A DNA stretch of 64,000 nucleotides from Methylophilaceae bacterium (GTDB taxonomy: Bacteria > Pseudomonadota > Gammaproteobacteria > Burkholderiales > Methylophilaceae), in contig JAOMTQ010000001.1 in the NCBI GenBank assembly GCA_028355955.1, positions 124,001 through 188,000 of the forward strand. Reading direction: 5' to 3'. The translations under genes and the position numbers were made by a program. Numbering within the stretch: the stretch's first letter is position 1; each line of letters begins with the position of its first letter. The notes under the pieces are model-generated. The model was not told the DNA's origin. It worked only from the letters and a program-made list of their open reading frames with translations, and did not search any database. Positions 18,987 through 27,951 of the stretch are shown here, in pieces.

Positions 18987-20168
18987 TTAATCTGATTGAT
19001 AAATATCTCTTGTGAAAATCATTTTATCTAAATTTTCTAATTCCTTACTCATTCTATTTGTTAAAATCAAATCACAATTATTTACAAATGCATTAAAATT
19101 AACAATTAATTTTGATCCAAAAAAAGTCTTCTCTTTAATTAATGGTTCATAAATAATTAATTCTATACCCTTCTTCTGTAAACGCTTCATAATTCCTTGC
19201 ATACTTGACTCACGAATATTATCCGAACCCTCTTTCATAATGAGGCGGTGCACTCCAACAACCTGTGGTTTTAATTTTATAATTTCATTACTAATAAAAT
19301 CTTTTCTTGTTGAATTAGAATCGACTATTGCTTGAATAATTTTTTGTGGGATATTTTTATAATTTGCTAACAATTGTTTTGTATCTTTAGGAAGGCAATA
19401 ACCTCCATAACCAAATGATGGATTATTATAGTGATCTCCAATTCTTGGATCCAAACTTAAAGTATTAATTATTGATTTTGAATTTAAACTTTTTTCAAAT
19501 GCATATGAGTCAAGTTCATTAAAAAAAGCAACTCTCATTGCTAAATAAGAATTTGCAAAAAGTTTTGCTGCTTCTGCTTCCGTCGAGCTAATTAAGAGCT
19601 TTGGCACGTCTTTTTTTAGTGCTCCATCAGATAATAAATTAGCAAAATCATTTGCAGCAGAATTAGTGTCACCAACTATAATTCGAGATGGATATAAATT
19701 ATCATGTAAAGCCATACCCTCCCTGAGAAATTCAGGTGAAAAAATTATGTTTTCTGTATTAAATTTTTTTCGCATCAATTCGGTGAAACCAACTGGCACT
19801 GTAGATTTTATTATTATGGTAGCTTTAGTTGTCTCAGCTAAGATTTTTGCAATAACATTTTCGACTGTTTTAGTATCAAAATAATTAGTCATATCATCAT
19901 AATTTGTTGGTGTTGCAATTAAAACAAAATCAGAATTTTTATATATATTTAGAGCTACTTTCTGTGCAGAAATATTTAACTTTTTATTTTTAAGGTAGTC
20001 ACTTACCGCTTCATCATGAATTGGACTAATTTTTTTATTAATAAGATTGATTTTATTTTCATCTAAATCTATGGCCACAACGTTATTTTTTTGTGCGAGA
20101 AGAATGGCATTAGAAATTCCAACATAGCCTAAGCCAACTACTACTATATTTTTATAATTTGTATTCAT
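18987..20168 (-). CDS. ugd: UDP-glucose 6-dehydrogenase
   Basis: Oxidises UDP-glucose to UDP-glucuronate with two NAD+. VVVGLGYVGISN at residues 9-20 is the NAD fold, KSTVPVGFT and SPEFLREG are conserved substrate-site motifs, and GYGGYCLPKDTKQL contains the catalytic Cys258. The length of 393 residues is the short, E. coli-like form. It provides an acidic sugar donor for the glycan. It overlaps the upstream WecA-like gene by 4 bases. Confidence 0.95.
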   Translation of the reverse strand: MNTNYKNIVVVGLGYVGISNAILLAQKNNVVAIDLDENKINLINKKISPIHDEAVSDYLKNKKLNISAQKVALNIYKNSDFVLIATPTNYDDMTNYFDTKTVENVIAKILAETTKATIIIKSTVPVGFTELMRKKFNTENIIFSPEFLREGMALHDNLYPSRIIVGDTNSAANDFANLLSDGALKKDVPKLLISSTEAEAAKLFANSYLAMRVAFFNELDSYAFEKSLNSKSIINTLSLDPRIGDHYNNPSFGYGGYCLPKDTKQLLANYKNIPQKIIQAIVDSNSTRKDFISNEIIKLKPQVVGVHRLIMKEGSDNIRESSMQGIMKRLQKKGIELIIYEPLIKEKTFFGSKLIVNFNAFVNNCDLILTNRMSKELENLDKMIFTRDIYQSD

Positions 20169-21262
20169 GCTTTTATTTTATTTTTTGTGGGAAGTGCCCA
20201 ATAAAATCCGAAATAAAGAATTGAGAGAAAAATTATTGAAAGCATTGATAGGATTCCGTCACTAAATACCCAAGGTATTATCATTGCTGGGGTGAGCCAA
20301 ATAATAGATATCATAGGCATTACTAGGCAATTTGCTACTCTTGCTCGCGAAACAGACCTTTCAATAACAAAATATAATTTCAAATGCATATGATCAGGGT
20401 CTGGGTGTAAAGGATTTCTTTTCTGATATTTTTTTCTAATATATGAAAATACCATTTCAATTGATGGATAGAATAATATTACAACAGCACCCCATGTCGG
20501 TACATCATGTCTAGAATATAAAATAATCGTTAAACTTGCTAAAAGAGAACCCCATAAGTAAGCCCCACTATCTCCTAAAAAAATTGACCCCCAAGGGTAA
20601 TTGAATATTAAAAATATTCCAATAAAAGACAAAAATATTAAAACTATATAAAGAATAACTAAATCTGAAAGCATAAAGCTTACAAAACCAATAGAAAGAA
20701 GCGTAGTAAACACAACCATACCTGCTAAGCCATTAGAACCATCAATTAAATTCATTCCATTACAATAGCCAGCGTGTGCAATAGTAAAAAATAAAATTCC
20801 TACAATTGGTATATTTAAAAAATGGCCTATATATGGAATATCAATGGTTGGCAAACCATATGGTTGGGTTAAGATGAAAATAGAGGAGCTTAGAAGAATT
20901 GCAATAAGTCTTAGGGAAGGTGAAACGTCATATTTTATATCCTCCCTAAGAGCCACTAAAAACAAAGGTATATTGCATAGTAAAAGTAACAAAAAAATAG
21001 GCTTTAATTCTTTGTTAAGCCAAGGATCAATATCAACATTGATAAAGAGACAACAAACTAAACCGACGAATAGAATAAGACCTCCCATTCTGGGCACATC
21101 TGTTTTATCTTTATGAATTCTCTGAACACTGTCGTATTCAATTGCATTAAATCTAAAAGAAATTTTTTTCCAATTTAAAATAAGAGAGGCAGTAAGTACT
21201 ATAAAAAATAGTACTAAAATCATTAAATCTGTTTGAGTATAAAAATCGAATAAAAACTTCAT
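20165..21262 (-). CDS. Undecaprenyl-phosphate sugar-1-phosphate transferase (MraY/WecA family)
   Basis: Polytopic initiating transferase that puts the first sugar-phosphate on the lipid carrier. About ten membrane segments span the 365 residues. Key loops are VPRMGGLILFVG near 56, NGMNLIDGSNGLAGM near 168 (the Asp-rich metal site) and HPDPDHMHLKLYFV near 288, in which HMHLK stands for the usual H-x-H. It groups with the WecA/WbpL/RgpG enzymes that use UDP-N-acetyl hexosamines, and the exact sugar is not determined. Coupled by 4-base overlaps to wzx upstream and ugd downstream. Confidence 0.9.
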   Translation of the reverse strand: MKFLFDFYTQTDLMILVLFFIVLTASLILNWKKISFRFNAIEYDSVQRIHKDKTDVPRMGGLILFVGLVCCLFINVDIDPWLNKELKPIFLLLLLCNIPLFLVALREDIKYDVSPSLRLIAILLSSSIFILTQPYGLPTIDIPYIGHFLNIPIVGILFFTIAHAGYCNGMNLIDGSNGLAGMVVFTTLLSIGFVSFMLSDLVILYIVLIFLSFIGIFLIFNYPWGSIFLGDSGAYLWGSLLASLTIILYSRHDVPTWGAVVILFYPSIEMVFSYIRKKYQKRNPLHPDPDHMHLKLYFVIERSVSRARVANCLVMPMISIIWLTPAMIIPWVFSDGILSMLSIIFLSILYFGFYWALPTKNKIKA

Positions 21263-22497
21263 TTAATCGCCTTAGAATTAGGTTTTTTTAGATATTTCAT
21301 AAGAATAAATAAAGCAAATATTATACATTCAAGAACGGAAATAAATAATAAATATAAAACAAGTTGATCTGCTTGATAGGAAGAGAAACTTGCCCATATT
21401 CCAAAAGCAGACAGATGAAGCATTCCAAATAAATACACCAACTGATTTAGTCTTTTTGAATCATATATTTTTGAGAAAACTGGAAACCCCAATAATTTAT
21501 TTATTGATCCAATGAACCAAACAATTAACATAATTTGTATGACATAAATTGACGCATAAAAACTTGAATCAAAGAAAATTTTTATAAAAATAGGTATTAC
21601 TAAAATACCTATAATCATTAAAACCAAATAAAATAAAGTAAAAGAAAAAATAATCCTCTTTATTTTTTGTAAAGGTTCATCAATGTAATTTGCTCTAATT
21701 GTATGAGGAACGACAGTGGAAAGAGTGTTAGCAGATCTTAGAACTAAATCTGCAAGACTATAAATAGCTATTTGAAATGGACCTGCTAATAGAGATAATC
21801 CAAAACCCCAAAATGATGAAAAATTTATTGTAATTATTCCATTTAAGAAAAATGGTGTTGCCTCAAAGAACTGTTTTTTTAGAAAAAATACATTTGGTAG
21901 AACTAACTTAAAGTTATACATTTTGAATAAAACTAGATAACCATAAAAGCTAATAAAAAACATCGTTATGCCTTGTGCAACAAATACCCAATAACTACTT
22001 TCAAAATTTTTAACTAAAGAAAATATAAGGATTAAGTATAGAATTCGGGAAAAAAACGTTGGCTTCACCAAATATTTAGGTTTCTTGATCGCTTGTAAGA
22101 AATTCAATGGGTTGAGCCCTCCTGTTAAAAAAGGCAAAAAAAGACTCAAGAGAAGATATTGATTAGTTACTAAAATTAATTTGGATTGTGCTAATAGGTA
22201 TACAAATAAAGAGAAAAAACAAATAATAATAATCTTTATTATAAAGACTGATGAAAAATATTGATTCCTTAATTTTGTACTTTTATTTTTTGAAAAAAAT
22301 TCAATTGAATGGTAACCAAAACCCCAATCACATAAAACCCAACAAATTTGTACCAATATAATTCCTGCTGCAACAATTCCATACTCTTCGATACCTAGAG
22401 TAAATGTTATATACGGGATAGTAATCAAAATTGCTAATTGATTTGAGAAGACAATACTCATTCTGTGGAAAATTTGTTTTAAAGTTTCAGTCATCAA
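21259..22497 (-). CDS. wzx: Wzx-type oligosaccharide flippase
   Basis: A 412-residue membrane protein with about twelve hydrophobic segments and the MOP-superfamily look of O-antigen flippases. The N-terminus has FSNQLAILITIPYITFTLG, then ALPFFLNGIITINFSSFWG-like stretches mid-protein, and a charged short C-terminal tail. It would move lipid-linked repeat units to the periplasm. That makes the locus unusual, because an ABC exporter pair is also present. It lies 5 bases after galE. Confidence 0.83.
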   Translation of the reverse strand: MMTETLKQIFHRMSIVFSNQLAILITIPYITFTLGIEEYGIVAAGIILVQICWVLCDWGFGYHSIEFFSKNKSTKLRNQYFSSVFIIKIIIICFFSLFVYLLAQSKLILVTNQYLLLSLFLPFLTGGLNPLNFLQAIKKPKYLVKPTFFSRILYLILIFSLVKNFESSYWVFVAQGITMFFISFYGYLVLFKMYNFKLVLPNVFFLKKQFFEATPFFLNGIITINFSSFWGFGLSLLAGPFQIAIYSLADLVLRSANTLSTVVPHTIRANYIDEPLQKIKRIIFSFTLFYLVLMIIGILVIPIFIKIFFDSSFYASIYVIQIMLIVWFIGSINKLLGFPVFSKIYDSKRLNQLVYLFGMLHLSAFGIWASFSSYQADQLVLYLLFISVLECIIFALFILMKYLKKPNSKAIK

Positions 22498-22502
22498 TTA
22501 AT

Positions 22503-23513
22503 TTATTTTTTATATTTTTCAGAACAAACCCATTTAAATGAGTCCTCACACATTTCGATAAGCCCTTTTTTTGCCTTCCACCGAAGCTCCTTTAATGCTT
22601 TTGATGGATCAGCATAAGATGTAGACAAATCACCTTTCCTTTTACCAACAAATTGATATGGAATCTGCTGATTTGTTGCTTCTTCAAAAGCTTTAACAAG
22701 CTCTAATACTGATATACCCTTTCCAGTCCCAAGGTTAAAAATATTATGACCGTTTTGCTTATCAAGACATGATAAAGCAGCTATATGACCATCCACTAAA
22801 TCCATAATATGAATATAATCCCTGATCCCAGTCCCATCTTTTGTATCATAGTCATTACCATATACATCAAGAATAGAAACTTTTTTTAATGCAACATTTA
22901 ATATATGAGGCATGATATTTGATATTTTTGTTGAAATAGCTTCACCTAAATGACCTGAGGGATGAGCTCCAATAGGGTTAAAATATCTCAAACTAGTTGC
23001 TTTCCATTGGTCATCTTGCTTACATAAATCCTCCAAAAAGCTTTCTACCATTACTTTATTTTCACCATATGGGTTTATTGTGTCTATCGGATGAGATTCA
23101 GGAATGGGAAGAATCTTTGGCTCACCATAAATTGTTGCTGATGATGAAAATATTATTTTTTTTATATCAAACTTTATAAGCTGTTTTATTAAAGCCTTTG
23201 ATCCATTTACATTTACATCATAATATTTATTAGGATTCTTTACCGAGTCTGCAACATCTTTTAAACCTGCAAAGTGAATAACCGCATCAATTTTATTTCC
23301 AAATAATACTCTTGATAAAAAATCCTCATCCCGTATATCTCCTTCAAAAAATTTTGGTTGAACGCCTGAAATATTTTTAATTTTCTTTAGTACATCTAAA
23401 TTACTATTCGATAAATTATCAATAATTATTGGTTGTAAATTATTATTTAGCAATGTGGTAACAGTATGGCTTCCAATAAAGCCTAGACCGCCTGTGACAA
23501 GAATATTTTGCAT
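22503..23513 (-). CDS. galE: UDP-glucose 4-epimerase
   Basis: Extended SDR epimerase interconverting UDP-glucose and UDP-galactose, possibly also the N-acetyl forms. VTGGLGFIGSH at residues 6-16 binds NAD, the SSSATIYG serine cluster is at 123-130, and Y149-x3-K153 (YGENK) is the catalytic pair. GTGIRDYIHIMDLVDGH is the conserved substrate loop. The length of 336 residues is typical. It is the first gene of the leftward operon, with an AAGGTGG ribosome-binding site and a sigma70-type promoter just upstream. Confidence 0.95.
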   Translation of the reverse strand: MQNILVTGGLGFIGSHTVTTLLNNNLQPIIIDNLSNSNLDVLKKIKNISGVQPKFFEGDIRDEDFLSRVLFGNKIDAVIHFAGLKDVADSVKNPNKYYDVNVNGSKALIKQLIKFDIKKIIFSSSATIYGEPKILPIPESHPIDTINPYGENKVMVESFLEDLCKQDDQWKATSLRYFNPIGAHPSGHLGEAISTKISNIMPHILNVALKKVSILDVYGNDYDTKDGTGIRDYIHIMDLVDGHIAALSCLDKQNGHNIFNLGTGKGISVLELVKAFEEATNQQIPYQFVGKRKGDLSTSYADPSKALKELRWKAKKGLIEMCEDSFKWVCSEKYKK

Positions 23514-23583
23514 CCATCCACCTTTTTAATCAAAAGATTATTTTAAACCAAAGCTACTAATGGACACTTATTATCCATCAAGG

Positions 23584-23612
23584 AATATACTTACTTATTT
23601 TTATTGTATCAA
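23584..23612 (-). promoter_or_regulatory. Sigma70-type promoter of the polysaccharide operon
   Basis: On the minus strand, TTGATA and TATATT stand exactly 17 bases apart, about 70 bases before the galE ATG. This fits a housekeeping promoter for the long leftward operon. No other good promoter was seen in the gap. It is a sequence match only. Confidence 0.62.
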
Positions 23613-23630
23613 ACACTTACTGCGGTAAAT

Positions 23631-23655
23631 AAAAAACCGGCATTTCGCCGGTTTT
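23631..23655 (-). terminator. Rho-independent terminator after the YdcH-like gene
   Basis: A hairpin with arms AAAACCGGC and GCCGGTTTT around a 5-base loop. On the minus strand it starts 4 bases after the stop of the 52-residue gene and runs into a T tract. It separates that gene from the galE promoter. Confidence 0.85.
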
Positions 23656-23659
23656 GTTA

Positions 23660-23818
23660 TTAATGCTCGATTATGTAGTCTTTTTCAATAATTTCTTTTA
23701 TTCTTAACTTTTCTTTTTTTAAACGCCGAAGCCTTTCGTCTGGGATGTAATTTTTATAACCTGCATCAATTATTCTGTTTAACTCTTTATGTCTACTTTT
23801 TAAACTTTTTAAGTCCAT
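23660..23818 (-). CDS. Small YdcH/DUF465-like protein, 52 residues
   Basis: A short gene with a clear AAGGAG ribosome-binding site before the ATG at 23818 and a terminator just past its stop. The product is highly charged and helical, starting MDLKSLKSRHKELNRIID and ending in an EKLRIKEIIEKD coiled-coil-like helix. The LRRLKKEKLRIKEII segment is the hallmark of DUF465/YdcH proteins, small abundant helical-hairpin proteins of unknown function in proteobacteria. It is monocistronic, between the polysaccharide operon and tdh. Confidence 0.82.
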   Translation of the reverse strand: MDLKSLKSRHKELNRIIDAGYKNYIPDERLRRLKKEKLRIKEIIEKDYIIEH

Positions 23819-24133
23819 ATTACTCCTTTTAAATTTAAAAATTAATTAATGAATTGTACGTATTAGGTTAAAAATGTAATAAATTTACTTACTCCTATTT
23901 TATAAATGTTTCATTTAAACTTTATACCTATTATTAATTAATTACTAGTGTGTTTAATTATAAAAATATTATTTCGAACCATTTTGTTAATAACCAACCT
24001 AATTAAAACAAAAATTGCTATTCATAATATAATAGAGCTAAAACCAAAGTATAAAGATACAAAAACGATTAAAAAAAATTTTAATTTTTGAATCTTATTA
24101 CACGAAGAATTTTATAAATAAAATGAGGGTTAA
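23819..24133. other. Divergent intergenic region (315 bases) before tdh
   Basis: This very AT-rich gap holds the promoters of the YdcH-like gene (leftward) and tdh (rightward). I see a TATAAT at 24028-24033 on the plus strand without a good -35 box. There is also an A/T-rich hairpin at 24067-24094, with 9 of 10 pairs and an 8-base loop, inside what would be the tdh leader. No RNA gene or further reading frame was found. Confidence 0.45.
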
Positions 24134-25168
24134 ATGAAAGCTTTAGTTAAAAGCCAAGCAAAAGAAGGTATTTGGTTAGAAGATGTAGATGAACCAATTG
24201 TTGGAAATAATGATGTTCTAATTAAAATTCATAAAACAGCAATATGTGGAACAGATGTGCACATATATAACTGGGATGATTGGGCAAAAAAAACTATCCC
24301 CGTACCTATGACAACAGGTCATGAATATGCCGGTGAAATAGTTAAGCTAGGCTCAAATGTAAATGACCTAAAAATTGGAGATATTGTTTCAGGTGAGGGC
24401 CATATTACTTGCGGTCGTTGTCGAAATTGTTTAGCAGGAAAGCCCCATTTATGCCCATATACAATTGGAGTTGGAGTTAATAGGACAGGTGCTTTTGCAG
24501 AATACCTATCAGTGCCATCAAAGGTTGTTTTTAAACCAAGTAGAGAAATATCTACTGATCTATTATCAGTCTTTGACCCCTATGGTAATGCCGTTCATAC
24601 CGCACTATCTTTCAATATGGTAGGAGAAGATGTATTAATTACAGGAGCAGGCCCTATTGGTATTATGGCCGCCATGGTTGCGAAGCATGCCGGAGCAAGA
24701 AACATTGTTATTACAGACCTTAATGATTACCGTTTAAAGCTCGTAAACAAGATTCTACCAACCGTAATTACTATTAATGTTTCAAATCAAAAAATTGATA
24801 AAAAACTCATGGAATCGTTAGGAATTTTTGAAGGATTTGATGTGGGTCTTGAGATGTCAGGTTCCCCAACTGCATTTAGTGGTATGTTGGAATTAATGAT
24901 AAATGGTGGGCATATTGCCATGTTAGCTATCATGCCTCAAGGGTCTGGTATAGATTGGGACATGGTAGTTTTCAAAGGATTAACTATTAAAGGAATATAT
25001 GGAAGAGAAATCTTTGAAACTTGGTACAAAGGATCAATGATGGTTCAATCTGGATTACCCCTTGAAAAAATAATCACCCATCGCTTTTCATACAATGATT
25101 TTCAAGAAGGTTTTGACGTAATGAGGTCAGGACAGTCTGGAAAAGTCATTCTTGACTGGGTAAGTTAA
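24134..25168 (+). CDS. tdh: L-threonine 3-dehydrogenase
   Basis: Zinc alcohol dehydrogenase-family enzyme oxidising threonine to 2-amino-3-ketobutyrate with NAD+. The catalytic zinc ligands C38 and H63-E64 (TTGHEYAG) are present, the structural zinc cysteines are C93, C96, C99 and C107, and [12 protein letters not shown] is the NAD motif. The length of 344 residues matches the E. coli family closely. A TGAGGG ribosome-binding site precedes the ATG. It is followed 21 bases later by kbl, the next enzyme of the pathway. Confidence 0.96.
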   Translation: MKALVKSQAKEGIWLEDVDEPIVGNNDVLIKIHKTAICGTDVHIYNWDDWAKKTIPVPMTTGHEYAGEIVKLGSNVNDLKIGDIVSGEGHITCGRCRNCLAGKPHLCPYTIGVGVNRTGAFAEYLSVPSKVVFKPSREISTDLLSVFDPYGNAVHTALSFNMVGEDVLITGAGPIGIMAAMVAKHAGARNIVITDLNDYRLKLVNKILPTVITINVSNQKIDKKLMESLGIFEGFDVGLEMSGSPTAFSGMLELMINGGHIAMLAIMPQGSGIDWDMVVFKGLTIKGIYGREIFETWYKGSMMVQSGLPLEKIITHRFSYNDFQEGFDVMRSGQSGKVILDWVS

Positions 25169-25189
25169 ATTAAAATAAAAAGGAATTAA

Positions 25190-26383
25190 ATGAGCTTTGA
25201 CAAAGTAAGACAGGGGTTAGCTGAAGACTTAGAGGAAATAAAAGCAGCAGGTTTATGGAAAAGTGAAAGAAATATTAACTCAAATCAGACAAACCATATC
25301 TCACTAGAGGACGGTCAGCACGTAACCAATATGTGTGCTAACAATTATTTAGGATTAGCTAACGATCGAAGGATTATCCAAGCGGCTAAGGATAGTTATG
25401 ATCATTGGGGTTATGGTTTAGCATCAGTCAGATTCATTTGTGGCACGCAGACAATACATAAAACACTAGAAAAAAAAGTAAGTGAATTCTTAGGTATGGA
25501 AGAAACAATTCTTTATGCCGCATGTTTTGATGCAAACGGAGGATTATTTGAAACAATCCTAAATGCAGAGGATGCCGTAATATCTGATGAGTTAAATCAT
25601 GCATCAATAATTGATGGCGTAAGACTATCAAAAGCACAAAGATATCGATATAAAAATAACGACATGAATGATCTTCGATCTAAGCTTGAAGAAGCCAGAG
25701 AAAATGGTGCCAGAAGAATCATAATTACAACCGATGGAGTTTTTTCAATGGACGGAACAATTGCTCAACTAGACATAATATGTGATCTTGCTGATGAATT
25801 TGATGCGATGGTTCATCATGACGATTGTCATGCAACAGGGTTTATGGGTAAAACTGGCAAAGGTATTCATGAATACTGTAACGTTATTGATCGAGTTGAC
25901 ATCATCACAAGTACATTTGGTAAAGCTTTAGGTGGAGCATCAGGAGGGTTCACGTCAGGCAGAAAAGAAATTATCGATATGTTAAGACAACGCTCACGAC
26001 CATACCTATTCTCAAACACATTAGCACCTTCAATTTGCGCAGGTACTTTAAAAGCTATCGAAATTTTAGAGACCTCAACTGAATTAAGGGATACATTAGA
26101 AGAAAACACCCATTACTTTAGAAAAGGGATGCAAGAGGCAGGGTTTGATGTTGATGACGGTGATCACCCTATTGTTCCAGTCATGCTTGGTGATGCAAAT
26201 TTAGCACAAACTATGAGTCAAAAGCTTCTGGAACACGGTATTTATGCGATTGGATTCTTTTTCCCCGTTGTCCCAAAGGGTAAAGCAAGAATTAGAACGC
26301 AAATCTCAGCAGCACATACAAAAGATGACTTAGATAAAGCAATCAAAGCTTTTGCAACAATTAGAGACGAGCTACAAAGTTAA
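25190..26383 (+). CDS. kbl: Glycine C-acetyltransferase (2-amino-3-ketobutyrate CoA ligase)
   Basis: PLP enzyme of the alpha-oxoamine synthase family that splits 2-amino-3-ketobutyrate with CoA into glycine and acetyl-Co[12 protein letters not shown] near residue 52 is the N-terminal family motif, [13 protein letters not shown] binds the cofactor ring, and [14 protein letters not shown] contains the Schiff-base lysine. At 397 residues it is full length. An AAAAGGAA ribosome-binding site lies before the ATG, and tdh is just upstream, so the pair forms a threonine-to-glycine operon. Confidence 0.96.
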   Translation: MSFDKVRQGLAEDLEEIKAAGLWKSERNINSNQTNHISLEDGQHVTNMCANNYLGLANDRRIIQAAKDSYDHWGYGLASVRFICGTQTIHKTLEKKVSEFLGMEETILYAACFDANGGLFETILNAEDAVISDELNHASIIDGVRLSKAQRYRYKNNDMNDLRSKLEEARENGARRIIITTDGVFSMDGTIAQLDIICDLADEFDAMVHHDDCHATGFMGKTGKGIHEYCNVIDRVDIITSTFGKALGGASGGFTSGRKEIIDMLRQRSRPYLFSNTLAPSICAGTLKAIEILETSTELRDTLEENTHYFRKGMQEAGFDVDDGDHPIVPVMLGDANLAQTMSQKLLEHGIYAIGFFFPVVPKGKARIRTQISAAHTKDDLDKAIKAFATIRDELQS

Positions 26384-26385
26384 AA

Positions 26386-27213
26386 TTGAAAATATTATCA
26401 AAAATACTTTTTAAGTTGTTTATATATTTTGGATTTGCACTATCACTTCAAGCTAATGCATTACAAATAGGTGATAGGGCTCCAAATTTTATAGCTGATT
26501 CCACTCAAGGTGAGTTAGATTTTTATGATTGGAGTCAAAATCAGTGGGTTATTCTTTTGTCTCACCCTGGTGACTTCACTCCTGTATGTACAACAGAGCT
26601 GGCGGAAGCTGCAAAACTACAACCTTTACTTAATAAGAAAAATGTGAAAATAATTACTTTGAGTGCTGACTCAGTTGAAGATCATCTTGAATGGGTTGAA
26701 GTTATTAATAACTATAAAGATAAAACAACCTCAACAGATGATTTAAAAAATCTACTTTTAGGTCTTGAAGGAGACACTGACGTAAATTTTCCAATAATAT
26801 CCGATCCAGATTTAAAAGTAGCTGAACTTTACGGAATGTACCATCCAAAGGCGAAACCTAATGCAGGATCCTTTGGGGAGGAAAATAAATCAACGATAAG
26901 AGCTGTATTTATAATAGATCCAAAGAAAAATATCCAAGCCATGTTGACTTACCCCAAAAATATTGGACGAAATTTTAATGAGATTGTAAGAACATTAGAA
27001 GCCTTACAAATATCATCTAAACTGAATGTTTCTACTCCAGCCAATTGGGAGTTTGGTGATGATGTTATTGTTTCAAACGATATACCTGATGAAGATATAA
27101 AAGAAAAATATGAGGTTGAGGAGTACAACGTGTTTGAAACTTTTTTAAGAACGATTAAGCAACCTGGGTATTACGATGGAAATGATGCCAGAAGAAAGAG
27201 AGTGAGAAACTAA
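26386..27213 (+). CDS. 1-Cys peroxiredoxin (Prx6/AhpC-TSA type) with signal peptide
   Basis: Thiol peroxidase with the peroxidatic Cys68 in PGDFTPVCTTEL. The C-terminal region is long, as in Prx6-like enzymes, and no resolving Cys is visible. The reading frame begins at a TTG 3 bases after kbl, and the first ~25 residues (MKILSKILFKLFIYFGFALS, then LQANA) look like a cleavable signal peptide, so a periplasmic location is predicted. No other in-frame start lies before the catalytic domain. The export signal is unusual for this mainly cytoplasmic group. It is probably read through from tdh-kbl. It converges with the next gene at a 3-base gap. Confidence 0.85.
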   Translation: MKILSKILFKLFIYFGFALSLQANALQIGDRAPNFIADSTQGELDFYDWSQNQWVILLSHPGDFTPVCTTELAEAAKLQPLLNKKNVKIITLSADSVEDHLEWVEVINNYKDKTTSTDDLKNLLLGLEGDTDVNFPIISDPDLKVAELYGMYHPKAKPNAGSFGEENKSTIRAVFIIDPKKNIQAMLTYPKNIGRNFNEIVRTLEALQISSKLNVSTPANWEFGDDVIVSNDIPDEDIKEKYEVEEYNVFETFLRTIKQPGYYDGNDARRKRVRN

Positions 27214-27216
27214 TCA

Positions 27217-27942
27217 CTAGTAGTTATTTTTTAAAAAACGCCAATGCCCCAGAGGTAAATTTCCTAAATTGATATCTCCAATACGAACCCTTTTAAGGCT
27301 AGTGACTTTTAGGCCGACCATGGCGCACATCTTTCTGATTTGACGATTACGCCCTTCAATGAGTATAAATTTAAGTTGATTTTCATTTTGCCATGATACT
27401 TTTGCGGGTTTTAATTTATATCCATCTAAAGTGAGCCCATGATTTAAAAGTCTTAAATTTTCTTCAGTTAAATCACCCTGCACCTTAACTAAATATTCTT
27501 TTTCAACAACCACATTCTCACCAATAATGCTTTTGGCCATTGCGCCATCCTGAGTCATGATTAAAAGTCCCGTAGAGTCAATATCTAGTCGGCCTGCTGG
27601 AGCAAGACCTTCCTTATTAAATAAAGGATTGCGATCATTTAATTCATTAGAAAAATAGTTATCTGAGCTTATCAAATCTGAAGCGGGTTTAAATTCTTTA
27701 TCATCGTCTAGATGAGAAATATAACCCACTGGTTTATTAAGAAGGATGGTTAATTTTTTTAATTGTTTAAGCTTACCCTTCTTATTTAACTCAACCTTTT
27801 GTGAACGACAAGCTTTCGTTCCTAATTCGTTTACTACCTTTCCGTCAAGCAAAACAAGACCTTGTTTGATATATTCATCAGCCTCTCTTCTTGAACATAA
27901 ACCAAGCTCAGATAATATTTTCGAAATACGAACTTGTTCCAA
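27217..27942 (-). CDS. RsuA/RluB/RluF-family pseudouridine synthase
   Basis: Modifies a uridine in ribosomal RNA. The N-terminal S4 RNA-binding domain (RISKILSELGLCSRREADEY) is followed by the synthase domain with APAGRLDIDSTGLLIMTQDG, whose Asp in GRLD is catalytic. VEKEYLVKV and EGRNRQIRKMC are the other family motifs. The C-terminal RIGDINLGNLPLGHWR resembles the RluF/RluB subgroup, but the target site cannot be decided. At 241 residues the length is normal. It follows the lipoprotein gene by 9 bases. Confidence 0.9.
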   Translation of the reverse strand: MEQVRISKILSELGLCSRREADEYIKQGLVLLDGKVVNELGTKACRSQKVELNKKGKLKQLKKLTILLNKPVGYISHLDDDKEFKPASDLISSDNYFSNELNDRNPLFNKEGLAPAGRLDIDSTGLLIMTQDGAMAKSIIGENVVVEKEYLVKVQGDLTEENLRLLNHGLTLDGYKLKPAKVSWQNENQLKFILIEGRNRQIRKMCAMVGLKVTSLKRVRIGDINLGNLPLGHWRFLKNNY

Positions 27943-27951
27943 GTTATTTTC

